The notes beneath the pieces are model-generated. The model did not search any database and was not told the origin of the DNA. It was given only the letters and a program-made list of their open reading frames with translations. From Serinicoccus hydrothermalis (GTDB taxonomy: Bacteria; Actinomycetota; Actinomycetes; Actinomycetales; Dermatophilaceae), in NCBI RefSeq assembly GCF_001685415.1, contig NZ_CP014989.1, forward strand, positions 3,533,395 to 3,597,394: DNA of 64,000 bases. Reading direction: 5' to 3'. The position numbers and the translations under genes are program-made. Positions 36,564 through 45,875 of this stretch are shown here, piece by piece (the stretch's first letter is position 1; the number at the start of each line of letters is the position of its first letter).

Positions 36564-37288
36564 GCACCGCGACGAGGCGCAGGACCCCGTCCCGGAGGCC
36601 GAGCCTGCGGGTGGAGCGCACGCTGCAGCGCGAGGGCTACACCGTGCTCGTCGGGATGGACGAGGTCGGTCGGGGCGCGCTGGCCGGGCCGGTCAGCGTA
36701 GGCGTCGTCGCGATCGACGCGACCTGCCGCAGCGCCCCGCAGGGGGTCAAGGACTCCAAGCTGCTCACCCCTGCCGCCCGGGAGGGACTCGTCCCGAGGA
36801 TCCGGCGGTGGGCGCACGGGCACGGGGTCGGCCACGCCTGGCCGGCCGAGATCGACGCCACCGGCATCATGGCCGCGCTGCGGCTGGCCGGGGAGCGCGC
36901 CCTCGCCCAGCTCGGCGAGCTGCGCCCCGACCTGGTGCTGCTCGACGGCAACCACGACTGGCTCACCGACCCCGGGCGGGTGGGTCTGCTCGGGCTGGTC
37001 GACGGGCCGGAGCCGCCGCCGGTCCGGACCATGATCAAGGCCGACCTGCGCTGCTCCTCGGTCGCCGCCGCATCGGTCCTGGCCAAGGTGGAGCGGGACG
37101 GCCTCATGGTCGAGGCGGCCAGGCAGGAGGAGCACGCGCCCTACCTGTGGGAGCACAACAAGGGGTATGCCGCGCCCGAGCACCAGGAGGCGCTGCGTCG
37201 TCTCGGGCCGTGCACGTGGCACCGACGCAGCTGGAACATCCCCGCGGCGGGCGCGCTGCCCGCGCGCGAGGAAGGGATGGCGCCGTGA
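36560..37288 (+). CDS. rnhB: Ribonuclease HII
   Basis: Cuts RNA in RNA-DNA hybrids and removes single misincorporated ribonucleotides. The 242-residue product contains [20 protein letters not shown] (DExGRG, Asp near residue 34), a second metal aspartate in VLLDGNHDW and [20 protein letters not shown]. The GTG at 36560 overlaps the lepB stop (GTGA); the longer open frame upstream is a shadow of lepB. The next gene again overlaps by 4 nt. Confidence 0.96.
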   Translation: MSTATRRRTPSRRPSLRVERTLQREGYTVLVGMDEVGRGALAGPVSVGVVAIDATCRSAPQGVKDSKLLTPAAREGLVPRIRRWAHGHGVGHAWPAEIDATGIMAALRLAGERALAQLGELRPDLVLLDGNHDWLTDPGRVGLLGLVDGPEPPPVRTMIKADLRCSSVAAASVLAKVERDGLMVEAARQEEHAPYLWEHNKGYAAPEHQEALRRLGPCTWHRRSWNIPAAGALPAREEGMAP

Positions 37289-37605
37289 GCGCAGAGGACC
37301 TGGAGAAGTACGAGACCGACGCCGAGCTGGCGCTCTACCGGGAGTACCGCGACGTCGTCGGCCTCTTCACCCACGTGGTGGAGACCGAGCGGCGGTTCTA
37401 CCTCGCCAACGAGGTGGACGTGAAGGTGCGCTCCGGGGACGGGGAGACCTGGTTCGAGGTCACGCTCACCGATGCCTGGGTGTGGGACGTCTACCGGCCC
37501 GCGCGCTTCGTCAAGAAGGCCCGGGTCATCACCTTCAAGGACGTCAACGTCGAGGAGCTGGCCAAGTCCGACCTCGACGTCAAGGGCCTCACCGACCGCG
37601 ACTGA
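37285..37605 (+). CDS. DUF2469 family protein
   Basis: A 106-residue conserved actinobacterial protein of unknown function. The sequence is well conserved in the family: [40 protein letters not shown] and [20 protein letters not shown]. It is acidic, with no membrane segment. The GTG start overlaps the rnhB stop (GTGA); the lepB-rnhB-DUF2469 run is a standard actinobacterial arrangement. Confidence 0.9.
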   Translation: MSAEDLEKYETDAELALYREYRDVVGLFTHVVETERRFYLANEVDVKVRSGDGETWFEVTLTDAWVWDVYRPARFVKKARVITFKDVNVEELAKSDLDVKGLTDRD

Positions 37606-37674
37606 GGTCGGCCCGCGGACGACGCGCCCAGCGGAGGACCCGTGGTGTCGTTGTCGTCCACATCCTGACGTCAC

Positions 37675-37688
37675 GGACGGGTCCGTCC
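37675..37688. promoter_or_regulatory. Inverted repeat in the yraN upstream region
   Basis: GGACGG-GT-CCGTCC is a perfect 6-bp inverted repeat in the 174-bp gap between DUF2469 and yraN. It could be an operator for the yraN-comM-dprA group or a small hairpin; there is nothing else to separate the two readings. The rest of the gap is featureless apart from the GAGGAGGGGG ribosome site before yraN. Confidence 0.3.
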
Positions 37689-37779
37689 ACAGATCTCTGA
37701 CCCCTCCCTTGTGCCCCTCCCGGGCCCGCGCTTGCCTGGATCAGGAGCGCCGGACGCCGGCGGGATCGAGGAGGGGGAC

Positions 37780-38157
37780 ATGGCTGCTGGAGGTATGCCC
37801 TGGGCGCAGGCCCGGGAGGTCGGGGACTCGGGGGAGGAGCTCGTCTGCGTCCACCTGGAGTCGCTGGGCTGGCAGGTCCTGGAGCGCAACTGGCGGTGCT
37901 CCGACGGTGAGCTGGACATCGTGGCGGCCGACGGCCCCATGCTAGTCTTCTGCGAGGTCAAGACGCGCCGGTCGGCGCGCTTCGGCGAGCCGGTCGAGGC
38001 CGTCGGGCCGGACAAGGCCCGGCGGCTGCGCACGCTGGCCTGGGCCTGGCTGGAGGAGCACGGGCGACGGGGCTCGGCCTTCCGGATCGACGTGGTGGGC
38101 GTGCTGCGCCGGCACGACGCCGAGCCGGTCCTGACCCACCTGAGGGCGGTGGCCTGA
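37780..38157 (+). CDS. yraN: YraN family (UPF0102) nuclease-fold protein
   Basis: A 125-residue protein with a restriction-endonuclease-like fold: GEELVCVHLESLGWQVLERN, then CSDGELDIVAADGPMLVFCE and VKTRRSARFGEPVEAVGPDK, where the Asp and the ExK pattern (CEVKTR) match the PD-(D/E)XK core. I chose the ATG at 37780 because GAGGAGGGGG precedes it; the frame opens at 37711 with unconserved residues. It is placed with comM and dprA, which points to DNA processing. Its stop overlaps the comM ATG by one base. Confidence 0.9.
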   Translation: MAAGGMPWAQAREVGDSGEELVCVHLESLGWQVLERNWRCSDGELDIVAADGPMLVFCEVKTRRSARFGEPVEAVGPDKARRLRTLAWAWLEEHGRRGSAFRIDVVGVLRRHDAEPVLTHLRAVA

Positions 38158-39686
38158 TGGGCCTGGCCCGGACCCACGCCGTCACCCTCAGCGGGGTGGA
38201 GGGGCGCCTGGTCACGGTCGAGGCGCAGGGGGCCGACGGCCTCCCGGCCACGGTCATGACGGGCCTCGCCGACAACGCCTGCCGGCAGGCGCCGGACCGG
38301 GTTCGCCCGGCCCTGCGCAACTGCGGGATGGCGGTCCCGCCCCGGCGGTGGACCATCAACCTCTCGCCGGCCGGGGTGCCCAAGACCGGCAGCGGCCTGG
38401 ACCTCGCGATCGCGGTGGCCATGATGGCGGCGGAGGACCATGTGCCCGCGGCGGCGGTCTCGGGCGTGGCGCAGATCGGCGAGGTCGGCCTGGCCGGCGA
38501 CGTCCGGCCGGTCCCCGGTGTCCTGCCCATGGTCGTGGCGGCCGCCGCCGGAGGGGTCACGGAGGTGCTCGTCGCCGCGGACGCCGCTCGCGAGGCGGAC
38601 CTGGTCGACGGCGTCCGGGTCCACCCGGTGCGCAGCCTGGGGGAGGTGCGCTCTTTCTTCCGGGCACGCGCCGAGGGGGTGTGCCTCGACCTGGACATGC
38701 CGCCGCCCGTGCCCCGAGCGGCCCTGGCGGTGCCCGACCTCGGCGACGTGGTCGGGCAGGCGGTGGCCCGGCAGGCCCTGGAGATCGCGGCGGCGGGCGG
38801 GCATCACCTGCTCCTGGTCGGCCCGCCGGGGGCCGGCAAGACGATGCTCGCCGAACGTCTCCCGGGGCTGCTGCCCGAGCTGGGCGGTGAGGACGCGCTC
38901 GCCGTGACGGCCATCCACTCGGTGCTCGGCGCGCTGCCGGTGGACGACCGGCTGGTGTCGCGGCCGCCCTTCGTCGCCCCGCACCACACCGCGTCGACGG
39001 CGGCGGTCATCGGAGGTGGCTCGAGGGCAGTGCACCCCGGCGCGGTCTCGCGGGCGCACCACGGTGTGCTCTTCCTGGACGAGGCGCCGGAGTTCCGCCG
39101 GGACGTGCTGGACGGGCTGCGGCAGCCGCTGGAGTCCGGTGAGGTGGTCATCGCGCGGGCGGACCGGCACGTCCGGCTGCCCGCGCGATTCCAGCTGGTC
39201 CTGGCCGCCAACCCCTGCCCGTGCGGCAGCGCCGGTGGGCAGTGCCTCTGCCCGCCGTTCCGGCGCAACGGCTACCTCGGGCGCCTGTCCGGACCGCTGC
39301 TGGACCGGGTGGACCTCAAGCTGGCGGTCAGCGCCGTGACCCGTGGCGACCTGACGCTGCCCCCAGGTGAGCCGTCGTCGGTCGTCGCCGCACGGGTGGC
39401 CTCCGCCCGCGGGCAGCAGGGGGAGCGCTGGCGCGACCTGGGCTACCGGCTCAACAGCCAGGTCCCGGGCGCCCTCCTGCGGGAGGACCCGTGGCGCCCG
39501 TCCGCGCGGGAGAGACGACCGCTGGAGCTCGCGATGGACCGGGGCACCCTCACCCTGCGTGGCCTGGACCGCGCGCTGCGGGTGGCCTGGACGCTCGCAG
39601 ACCTGCGCGGCGCCCAGCGACCGGGCCTGGACGACGTGACCCTGGCGCTCGACCTGCGCACCCCGACGGGGGTGAAGGTCGCATGA
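38157..39686 (+). CDS. comM: ComM/YifB family AAA+ ATPase
   Basis: Mg-chelatase-like AAA+ protein of 509 residues, in characterised species a branch-migration motor for integrating DNA during transformation. The N-terminal Lon-like fold reads RTHAVTLSGVEGRLVTVEAQ with WTINLSPAGVPKTGSGLDLA; the ATPase core has Walker A LLVGPPGAGKTMLAERLPGL near residue 220 and Walker B HHGVLFLDEAPEFRRDVLDG; a zinc-like AANPCPCGSAGGQCLCPP follows. The ATG overlaps the yraN stop and dprA overlaps its end by 4 nt. Confidence 0.94.
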   Translation: MGLARTHAVTLSGVEGRLVTVEAQGADGLPATVMTGLADNACRQAPDRVRPALRNCGMAVPPRRWTINLSPAGVPKTGSGLDLAIAVAMMAAEDHVPAAAVSGVAQIGEVGLAGDVRPVPGVLPMVVAAAAGGVTEVLVAADAAREADLVDGVRVHPVRSLGEVRSFFRARAEGVCLDLDMPPPVPRAALAVPDLGDVVGQAVARQALEIAAAGGHHLLLVGPPGAGKTMLAERLPGLLPELGGEDALAVTAIHSVLGALPVDDRLVSRPPFVAPHHTASTAAVIGGGSRAVHPGAVSRAHHGVLFLDEAPEFRRDVLDGLRQPLESGEVVIARADRHVRLPARFQLVLAANPCPCGSAGGQCLCPPFRRNGYLGRLSGPLLDRVDLKLAVSAVTRGDLTLPPGEPSSVVAARVASARGQQGERWRDLGYRLNSQVPGALLREDPWRPSARERRPLELAMDRGTLTLRGLDRALRVAWTLADLRGAQRPGLDDVTLALDLRTPTGVKVA

Positions 39687-40804
39687 GCGCCGTGACCACC
39701 GGCGGGGAGCGTCGGGCGCGGGTGCTCCTCTCGCGGCTCGCCGAGCCCTACGACGAGCGGGTGCAGCAGGTGGTGGCCGAGCACGGCGTCGAGGCGCTGG
39801 TCGGCTACGTCCTGCGCGACGGACGGATCCCGGGCGGGCCGGACCTGCACCGGCTGGGCGCACGGGTGGAGCGGGCCACCGCCGTCGACGACGCCGAGGT
39901 GGCGCGGCTCGTCGGCGCCCGGGTGCTGGTGCCGCAGGACCCGGAGTGGCCGGCCTGCCTCGACGATCTGGAGCATCCCCCATGGTGCCTCTGGGTCGCC
40001 GGTCCCGGGCGGCTGGACGAGGTGGTGCGCCGAAGCGTGGCGGTGGTGGGGGCCCGGGCCAGCACCGCCTACGGCGACCACGTCACCGCCGGGCTCTGCG
40101 TCGACCTCGTCGGCCGAGGCTTCACGATCGTCTCGGGGGCCGCCTTCGGGATCGACGCGGCGGCCCACCGGGCGGCGCTCGCCTCCGACGGCTGCACGGT
40201 GGCCGTGCTCGCCGGCGGAGTCGACGTCGCCTACCCCCGCGCCAACGCCGAGCTCATCGACCGCATACGGCGGACCGGGCTGGTCGTGAGCGAGACGCCG
40301 CCCGGCGGGGCGCCGGCCCGTATGCGCTTCCTCGCCCGCAACCGGATCATCGCCGGGCTGGCCCAGGGCACCGTGGTGGTGGAGGCCGGGCTGCGTTCCG
40401 GCGCCCGATCGACGCTCAAGCACGCCCGGGAGCTGGGCCGGCACGTCATGGCCGTCCCCGGCTCGGTCGACAGCCTCATGTCGCAGGGCGCGCACGCCGA
40501 GATCAGGATGGGCGCCGAGCTCGTCACGGACGGCGCCGAGGTCGCCGAGCTCGTCGGGCACATCGGCGCGGACCTCGCGCCGGTCAAGCGGGGTGCGCAG
40601 CGGGCGGGCGACGACCTGCCGGACGAGCTGCGGCGGGTCTGGCAGTGGTTGCGGCCGCGCTCCTCGAGCGGGGTCGACGAGGTGATGCTGCGCTGCGGGC
40701 TGACGCTCGCGGAGACGCTCGGTGCGCTGCGCTCGCTCGAGCGCGAGGGCCTGGCCGAGGAGCTCCTCGACGGCTGGCAGCGCAGGCCGGTGGGGTCCCG
40801 GTGA
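39683..40804 (+). CDS. dprA: DNA-processing protein DprA
   Basis: Single-stranded-DNA binding protein that loads RecA on incoming DNA in transformable bacteria. The 373-residue protein has the Rossmann-like DprA core: SVAVVGARASTAYGDHVTAG, FTIVSGAAFGIDAAAHRAAL, LAGGVDVAYPRANAELID, FLARNRIIAGLAQGTVVVEA and GRHVMAVPGSVDSLMSQGAH, plus a C-terminal winged-helix-like end (GVDEVMLRCGLTLAETLGAL). The ATG at 39683 overlaps the comM stop (ATGA). The longer open frame upstream is a comM shadow. Confidence 0.95.
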   Translation: MSAVTTGGERRARVLLSRLAEPYDERVQQVVAEHGVEALVGYVLRDGRIPGGPDLHRLGARVERATAVDDAEVARLVGARVLVPQDPEWPACLDDLEHPPWCLWVAGPGRLDEVVRRSVAVVGARASTAYGDHVTAGLCVDLVGRGFTIVSGAAFGIDAAAHRAALASDGCTVAVLAGGVDVAYPRANAELIDRIRRTGLVVSETPPGGAPARMRFLARNRIIAGLAQGTVVVEAGLRSGARSTLKHARELGRHVMAVPGSVDSLMSQGAHAEIRMGAELVTDGAEVAELVGHIGADLAPVKRGAQRAGDDLPDELRRVWQWLRPRSSSGVDEVMLRCGLTLAETLGALRSLEREGLAEELLDGWQRRPVGSR

Positions 40805-41445
40805 CGCCCGGCACTCGGCTGCCCCGGCGTGGCACTCGCGCCGGGACGGCGCGACGCCGCCTCGTCCTCGGGCCGGTGCTGGCCGCGACCGTGCTGCTCC
40901 CGGCCCCTGGCCAGGCCCCGCAGGAGAGGGGGGTGGGCGCACCCGACGTCGCCGTGGTGGGCGCGAGCGCCTCGGGCGTCCTCGGTGCCCGGGAGGCGTC
41001 GGGCGGCACGGCGCGGGACCGGGGACGCACCGCCCTGTGGGGCTGGCCGCTGGCCGGGACACCAGCCGTCGTGCACGGCTTCGACCCACCGGAGCAGCGC
41101 TGGAGCGCCGGACACCGCGGGATCGACCTGGCCGGCGTGGCCGGGGAGGCGGTGCTGGCCGTCGACGACGGGGTCGTCACCTACAGCGGCACGATCGCCG
41201 GGGTCGGGATGGTCAGCGTGACCCACGCGAGCGGGCTGCGCAGCACCTACCAACCGGTGGCGGACCGGGTGGGTCGCGGCACCCGGGTCGCTCGCGGGGA
41301 CGGGCTCGGACGGCTGGGGGAGGGCGGCCACTGCGTCCTGCAGGCGTGCCTGCACCTCGGGGCGGTCCGGGGGCGCGACGGCTACGTCGACCCCACGCCC
41401 CTGCTGATGGGGGTCGAGCTGACCCTGCTGCCGGTCGAGGGCTGA
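40801..41445 (+). CDS. M23 (LytM-type) peptidase domain protein
   Basis: Exported protein of 214 residues. An Arg-rich N-terminus and a hydrophobic stretch (RLVLGPVLAATVLLPAPGQA) form a signal sequence. The LytM domain starts at about residue 85 with GHRGIDLAG (zinc His and Asp), VVTYSGTIAGVGMVSVTHAS, and ends at CVLQACLHLGAVRGRDGYVD. The usual HxH motif is CLH here, so the first His, the general base of classic enzymes, is a Cys. It may be non-catalytic or bind peptidoglycan as a regulator. The GTG start overlaps the dprA stop. Confidence 0.85.
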   Translation: MTPGTRLPRRGTRAGTARRRLVLGPVLAATVLLPAPGQAPQERGVGAPDVAVVGASASGVLGAREASGGTARDRGRTALWGWPLAGTPAVVHGFDPPEQRWSAGHRGIDLAGVAGEAVLAVDDGVVTYSGTIAGVGMVSVTHASGLRSTYQPVADRVGRGTRVARGDGLGRLGEGGHCVLQACLHLGAVRGRDGYVDPTPLLMGVELTLLPVEG

Positions 41446-41459
41446 GGGACACTCGGGGG

Positions 41460-41936
41460 GTGACCGAGCAGCGCGACCCCGCCCGCGACACCGGGATGAG
41501 CCGACACCTCGCTCGGGTGATGGACGACCTGGTGACCATCCCGGGCACCCGCATCGGCCTCGGCCTCGACGCACTGCTGGGGCTGCTGCCCGGGGCGGGC
41601 GACATCCTCGGCTCGGGGATGTCCGCGGCCATCATGTACGACGCCGCGAGCCGCCGGGTGCCGCTCCTGGTCCTGGCCCGCATGTCGTGGAACATGCTCA
41701 TCGACGCCGCGCTCGGGCCGGTCCCCGTCGTCGGCGACGCGGCGGACGTCGCGCACCGGGCCAACCGCAAGAACTACCGGCTGCTCCAGGAGTCCCTGGC
41801 GCTGGGCCACAGGTCGTCCCGGTCCGGCCCGGTCTACGTGCTGCTGGCGGCGCTGCTCATCGTGCTGCCGCTGGTGATCGGGATCGTCATCGGCATCGTC
41901 GTCCTCGTCGCGCTGTGGAGGTTGCTCATCCGGTGA
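41460..41936 (+). CDS. DUF4112 membrane protein
   Basis: A 158-residue protein. The core RLGLGLDALLGLLPGAGDI-like segment (TRIGLGLDALLGLLPGAGDI) with MSAAIMYDAASRRVPLLVLA and ALGPVPVVGDAADVAHRANR is the DUF4112 pattern; a strongly hydrophobic C-terminal segment (VLLAALLIVLPLVIGIVIGI) spans the membrane. The function is unknown. The start is GTG at 41460; ATG at 41496 is possible. It lies 14 nt after the M23 gene. Confidence 0.82.
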   Translation: MTEQRDPARDTGMSRHLARVMDDLVTIPGTRIGLGLDALLGLLPGAGDILGSGMSAAIMYDAASRRVPLLVLARMSWNMLIDAALGPVPVVGDAADVAHRANRKNYRLLQESLALGHRSSRSGPVYVLLAALLIVLPLVIGIVIGIVVLVALWRLLIR

Positions 41937-41974
41937 GGCGACCCCGGGTGGCCGGCCGCTGACCCGGGTGCAGC

Positions 41975-42898
41975 TCAGGCGCGCGGGTGCGCCTGCTGGT
42001 AGGCGCTGCGCAGCCGGTCGACGGAGACGTGCGTGTAGATCTGGGTGGTCGCGAGGCTGGCGTGGCCCAGCAGCTCCTGCACCGTGCGCAGGTCGGCGCC
42101 GCCCTCGAGGAGGTGGGTGGCGGCGCTGTGCCGCAGCCCGTGCGGCCCCATGGGCGGGGTGTCCGGGAGGTGGGCCAGGAGGTCCTGCAGCGTGGAGCGC
42201 ACCTGCCGCTGGTCGACGCGTCGGCCGCGCCGGCCCAGGAAGAGGGCGGCGCCGGACTCGGCGGTGACCAGCCGGGCGCGTCCGGCGGCGAGCCAGCCGG
42301 TGACCGCCTCGGCCGCCGGGGCGCCGAAGGGCACGACCCGCTCCTTGTCGCCCTTGCCCAGGACCCTCGCCGTGCCCGCCTCGAGGTCGACGTCGTCCAT
42401 GTCGAGCCCGGTGAGCTCACCGACCCGCATCCCGGAGGCGTAGAGCAGCTCGAGCATCGCCCGGTTGCGCAGGTGCAGCGGGTCCTCGTCGTCGGCGGCC
42501 ACGCCCGCCAGCTCCATGAGCGCACCCGCCTGGGGCGCACGCAGCACCCCCGGCAGGTGCTTTTCCTTCCCCGGCGCGACGAGACGCAGCGAGGGGTCGG
42601 AGCCCGTCCTCCCCGTCTGCTGGGTCCAGCGGAAGAAGGTCTTGGCGGCGGCGGCCCGTCTCGACACCGTCGAGCGCGAGGCACCGGCGGCGCCGATGCT
42701 GCCAAGCCAGGCGCGCAGGTCCGTCAGGCGCACCTCGGGCAGCGCGGCGACCCCCCGACCCGCGAGGAACTCGTCCAGCGCCGTGAGGTCGCCGAGGTAG
42801 GCCCGCACGGTGTGCTCCGAGCGGCCCTTCTCGATCCGCAGGTGCTGCTCGAAGGCCTCCAGCAGGTGCCGGTCCGCGTCGAACGGGGTGGTGCTCAC
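41975..42898 (-). CDS. xerC: Tyrosine recombinase XerC
   Basis: Site-specific recombinase that resolves chromosome dimers at dif with XerD. The 307-residue protein has an N-terminal SAM-like core-binding domain ([20 protein letters not shown]) and a catalytic domain with Arg in [19 protein letters not shown] (near residue 157), Lys in [47 protein letters not shown] with the Tyr nucleophile near 288. The GTG start overlaps the stop of the RDD gene. XerC rather than XerD is inferred from the dprA/rpsB neighbourhood. Confidence 0.95.
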   Translation of the reverse strand: MSTTPFDADRHLLEAFEQHLRIEKGRSEHTVRAYLGDLTALDEFLAGRGVAALPEVRLTDLRAWLGSIGAAGASRSTVSRRAAAAKTFFRWTQQTGRTGSDPSLRLVAPGKEKHLPGVLRAPQAGALMELAGVAADDEDPLHLRNRAMLELLYASGMRVGELTGLDMDDVDLEAGTARVLGKGDKERVVPFGAPAAEAVTGWLAAGRARLVTAESGAALFLGRRGRRVDQRQVRSTLQDLLAHLPDTPPMGPHGLRHSAATHLLEGGADLRTVQELLGHASLATTQIYTHVSVDRLRSAYQQAHPRA

Positions 42899-43449
42899 GC
42901 GGCCCCCTCCACCCTGGTCCCGGCGACCCGGTCGTGCAGACCCCGACCCCCGGCGAGCGCCGGCGCCGCGCACGCCGCGAGCAGGGCCAGGGACAGGCCG
43001 AGGAAGACCGCTGCCCACCCCGTCTGCACCTGGTAGATGCTCCTGCTGACACCCAGGTGGGCCAGCTGCCACGGCGCGACCTTGACCAGGTTGCGCCCCC
43101 ACACCGCGGCCGCGGAGGCCACGCCCCCGGCCGCACCGGCCACCACGAGTCCCGCCCACCGCTTGCCGAGCGTGGCCCGCCGACCCGAGCTCTCGGTGAG
43201 CAACAGGTAGAGCCACCACGGCAGCACCGTGATCACCGTGAAGACGAGGTCGGCGACGAGCAGTCCGCGAGGGGTCGCCGCACCCGCCCCCGGCAGCTCC
43301 AGCCGGGGCACGACCACGGCACCGACCAGGCTCAGGACCCCGATCCAGGCGCCGATGACCAACCAGTCCCCGAGCCAGGACCGCACCCGGGCCAGCGGCG
43401 CCGGGGGGCGCCAGGCGACGCTCGGCGAGGAGGTGGCGGGCGAGGTCAT
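42895..43449 (-). CDS. RDD family membrane protein
   Basis: A 184-residue integral membrane protein. It has four hydrophobic segments ([78 protein letters not shown]). The RDD-type residues are seen in the first segment (GDWLVIG), in [12 protein letters not shown] and in [13 protein letters not shown] at the end. The function is unknown. It is translationally coupled to xerC. Confidence 0.82.
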   Translation of the reverse strand: MTSPATSSPSVAWRPPAPLARVRSWLGDWLVIGAWIGVLSLVGAVVVPRLELPGAGAATPRGLLVADLVFTVITVLPWWLYLLLTESSGRRATLGKRWAGLVVAGAAGGVASAAAVWGRNLVKVAPWQLAHLGVSRSIYQVQTGWAAVFLGLSLALLAACAAPALAGGRGLHDRVAGTRVEGAA

Positions 43450-43462
43450 ATCGGTCAGGGTG

Positions 43463-44626
43463 TCAGGAGCGTCCCAGCCCCTGCAGGCGGCGCGCCGCCT
43501 CGCGCAGCACCTCGTCCTGCTTGCAGAAGGCGAAGCGGACCAGGCTGCGCACCGGCTCCGGGTCGTCGCAGAAGACGGACACCGGGACCCCGACCAGGCC
43601 GAGGTCCTCGGGCATCCGGCGGCAGAACTCGACGGCGTCGTCGACCCCGTGGCCGGCGAGGTCGGCGATGACGAAGTAGCTGCCCTGGCACGGGCTCACC
43701 GGCACGTCGACCTCGGACAGCGCCTCGACGAGCAGGTCCCGCTTGGCCTGCAGCTGCGCCGCGAAGCCGGTGAAGAAGTCGTCCGGCATCCGCAGCCCGT
43801 GCGCGACCGCGGGCTGCACGTGCGTGACCCCGACGAAGGTGAGGAACTGCTTGACCGCGGCGACCGCGTCGACGAGGTGCTGCGGGCCGCTGACCCAGCC
43901 GGTCTTCCACCCGGTCAGCGAGAAGGTTTTGCCGACCGAGGAGACGGTCAGCGTGCGCTCGAACATGCCGGGCAGGGTCGCGATCGGGGTGTGCGTCAGC
44001 CCGTCGAAGACGAGGTGCTCGTAGACCTCGTCGGCCAGCACGACGAGGTCGTGCTCCCGCGCGATCGCCGCGACCCCCTCCAGCTCCTCGCGCGTGAAGA
44101 CCTTGCCCGTGGGGTTGTGCGGGGTGTTGAGGACCAGGACGCGGGTGCGGTCGGTCACCGTCGCCCGCAGCGCGTCGAGGTCCAGCCGCAGGTCGGGGAA
44201 GCGCAGCTGCACGGTGCGGCGCACGCCCCCGGCCATGGCGACCGCCGCGCCGTAGGAGTCGTAGGACGGCTCGACGAGCACGACCTCCTCACCGGGTTCC
44301 ACGAGGGCGATGAGGGTGGCGGCGATGGCCTCGGTGGCGCCGACGGTGACGAGCACCTGGCTGCGCGGGTCGAGCGGTATGCCGTACCAGCGGTCCTGGT
44401 GCTCGGCCACCGCCTCGCGCAGGGCGGGCAAACCGCGGGCGGGGGCATACTGGTTGAGCCCCTCGCGCAGCCCGCGGGCGGCGATCTCCCGCATCTCCAG
44501 CGGCCCGTCGGTGTCCGGGAAGCCCTGCCCGAGGTTGACCGCGTCGAACTCCAGGGCCCGCTGGGTCATCTCCGCGAAGACGCTGGTGCCGAAGGGTCGC
44601 AGACGCTGCACGAGGGGATCGCTCAT
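43463..44626 (-). CDS. PLP aminotransferase, class I/II (DapC-like)
   Basis: A 387-residue fold-type I aminotransferase. Landmarks: AVNLGQGFPDTDGP, NQYAPARGLPALREAVAEH, VTVGATEAIAATLIALVEPG, LNTPHNPTGKVFTREEL, LADEVYEHLVFDG, and the PLP lysine in SSVGKTFSLTGWKTGWVSGP near residue 233. This profile fits N-succinyldiaminopimelate aminotransferase or the related kynurenine/methionine aminotransferases; the exact substrate is uncertain. I chose the ATG at 44626; the frame runs to 44857 with unconserved residues. It is divergent from rpsB. Confidence 0.9.
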   Translation of the reverse strand: MSDPLVQRLRPFGTSVFAEMTQRALEFDAVNLGQGFPDTDGPLEMREIAARGLREGLNQYAPARGLPALREAVAEHQDRWYGIPLDPRSQVLVTVGATEAIAATLIALVEPGEEVVLVEPSYDSYGAAVAMAGGVRRTVQLRFPDLRLDLDALRATVTDRTRVLVLNTPHNPTGKVFTREELEGVAAIAREHDLVVLADEVYEHLVFDGLTHTPIATLPGMFERTLTVSSVGKTFSLTGWKTGWVSGPQHLVDAVAAVKQFLTFVGVTHVQPAVAHGLRMPDDFFTGFAAQLQAKRDLLVEALSEVDVPVSPCQGSYFVIADLAGHGVDDAVEFCRRMPEDLGLVGVPVSVFCDDPEPVRSLVRFAFCKQDEVLREAARRLQGLGRS

Positions 44627-44667
44627 GCGGACACCGTAACGATTCGGGGGACGGGGGCCTGGTCCCG

Positions 44668-44889
44668 TACTATGGGAGGCACGTGCGTCTCGTCCTGCCC
44701 TCCGGCAGGCGCGACGCGCGAATTCGCGCCCGGGCGTGACCGGTCCGCACCGCATACCTCCTCGGTATGCCGGCCAGCGGTCGGTGGCGCACCCCGCGGT
44801 CCCGCCAGAGCTCCCCGGTGAGTGCGGCGGGTGGGGAGCGTCCCCGGGCCAGGACACAACTGCAACCGAGAAGAAAGCGAGACCACGGC
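44668..44889 (+). promoter_or_regulatory. rpsB promoter and structured leader
   Basis: A -10-like TACTAT lies at 44668-44673 (no clear -35), giving a leader of about 210 nt before rpsB. Within it are a 14-bp palindrome GCGCGAATTCGCGC (44716-44729) and a perfect hairpin GCATACC-TCCTC-GGTATGC (44752-44770) made of two octamer motifs head to head. Such leaders of rpsB are often targets of S2 feedback; I do not recognise a known family. Confidence 0.4.
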
Positions 44890-45843
44890 ATGGCCGTCGT
44901 CACCATGCGCCAGCTCCTGGAGAGCGGCGTCCACTTCGGGCACCAGACCCGTCGCTGGAACCCCAAGATGAAGCGCTTCATCATGACCGAGCGCAACGGC
45001 ATCTACATCATCGACCTGCAGCAGTCGCTGACCTACCTCAACGAGGCCTACGACTTCGTCAAGCAGACCGTCGCGCACGGCGGGTCGATCCTGTTCGTCG
45101 GCACCAAGAAGCAGGCGCAGGAGTCCATCGCCGAGCAGGCGACCCGGGTCGGGATGCCCTACGTCAACCACCGTTGGCTGGGCGGCATGCTCACCAACTT
45201 CCAGACCGTCTCCAAGCGGCTCACCCGCATGAAGGAGCTCGAGGAGATCGACTTCGACGACGTGGCCGGCAGCGGCCGCACGAAGAAGGAGCTGCTCATG
45301 ATGAGCCGCGAGTACGACAAGCTCGCGAAGACGCTCGGCGGTATCCGTGACATGCAGAAGGTGCCCTCGGCCGTGTGGGTCGTCGACACCAAGAAGGAGC
45401 ACCTGGCGGTCACCGAGGCGCGCAAGCTCGGCCTGCCGGTCATCGCCATCCTCGACACGAACTGCGACCCGGACGAGGTCGACTACAAGATCCCGGGCAA
45501 CGACGACGCGATCCGCTCCGTCACGCTGCTGACCCGCGTGGTCGCCGACGCCGTCGCCGACGGTCTCATCGCCCGCTCCGGCGGTGGCAGCGAGGCCGGC
45601 GCCGAGAGCGAGGGTGGCGACAACGAGCCGATGGCCGAGTGGGAGCGTGAGCTGCTGGCCGGTGCCGAGGAGAACGCGGCGCCCGCGGAGGCCGCTGCGC
45701 CCGCCGAGGCCGCTGCTGCCGAGGCCACCGAGGCGGAGGCCACCGAGGCCGCCGCGGCCACCGAGGCGGAGGCCACCGAGGTCGCGGAGGCGCAGGCCGC
45801 TGCCGAGACCGCCGAGGCCGACGCCCAGACCACCCAGTCCTGA
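44890..45843 (+). CDS. rpsB: 30S ribosomal protein S2
   Basis: Small-subunit protein. The core [20 protein letters not shown] with [35 protein letters not shown] and [20 protein letters not shown] is standard. After residue 235 the 317-residue protein has an Ala/Glu/Thr-rich tail of about 70 residues, seen in other actinobacterial S2. I chose the ATG at 44890 following GAGAAGAAAGCGAG. It forms an operon with tsf, 33 nt apart. Confidence 0.97.
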   Translation: MAVVTMRQLLESGVHFGHQTRRWNPKMKRFIMTERNGIYIIDLQQSLTYLNEAYDFVKQTVAHGGSILFVGTKKQAQESIAEQATRVGMPYVNHRWLGGMLTNFQTVSKRLTRMKELEEIDFDDVAGSGRTKKELLMMSREYDKLAKTLGGIRDMQKVPSAVWVVDTKKEHLAVTEARKLGLPVIAILDTNCDPDEVDYKIPGNDDAIRSVTLLTRVVADAVADGLIARSGGGSEAGAESEGGDNEPMAEWERELLAGAEENAAPAEAAAPAEAAAAEATEAEATEAAAATEAEATEVAEAQAAAETAEADAQTTQS

Positions 45844-45875
45844 CGCACGTCCGACGAAGGAGCACAGAAGCACTC

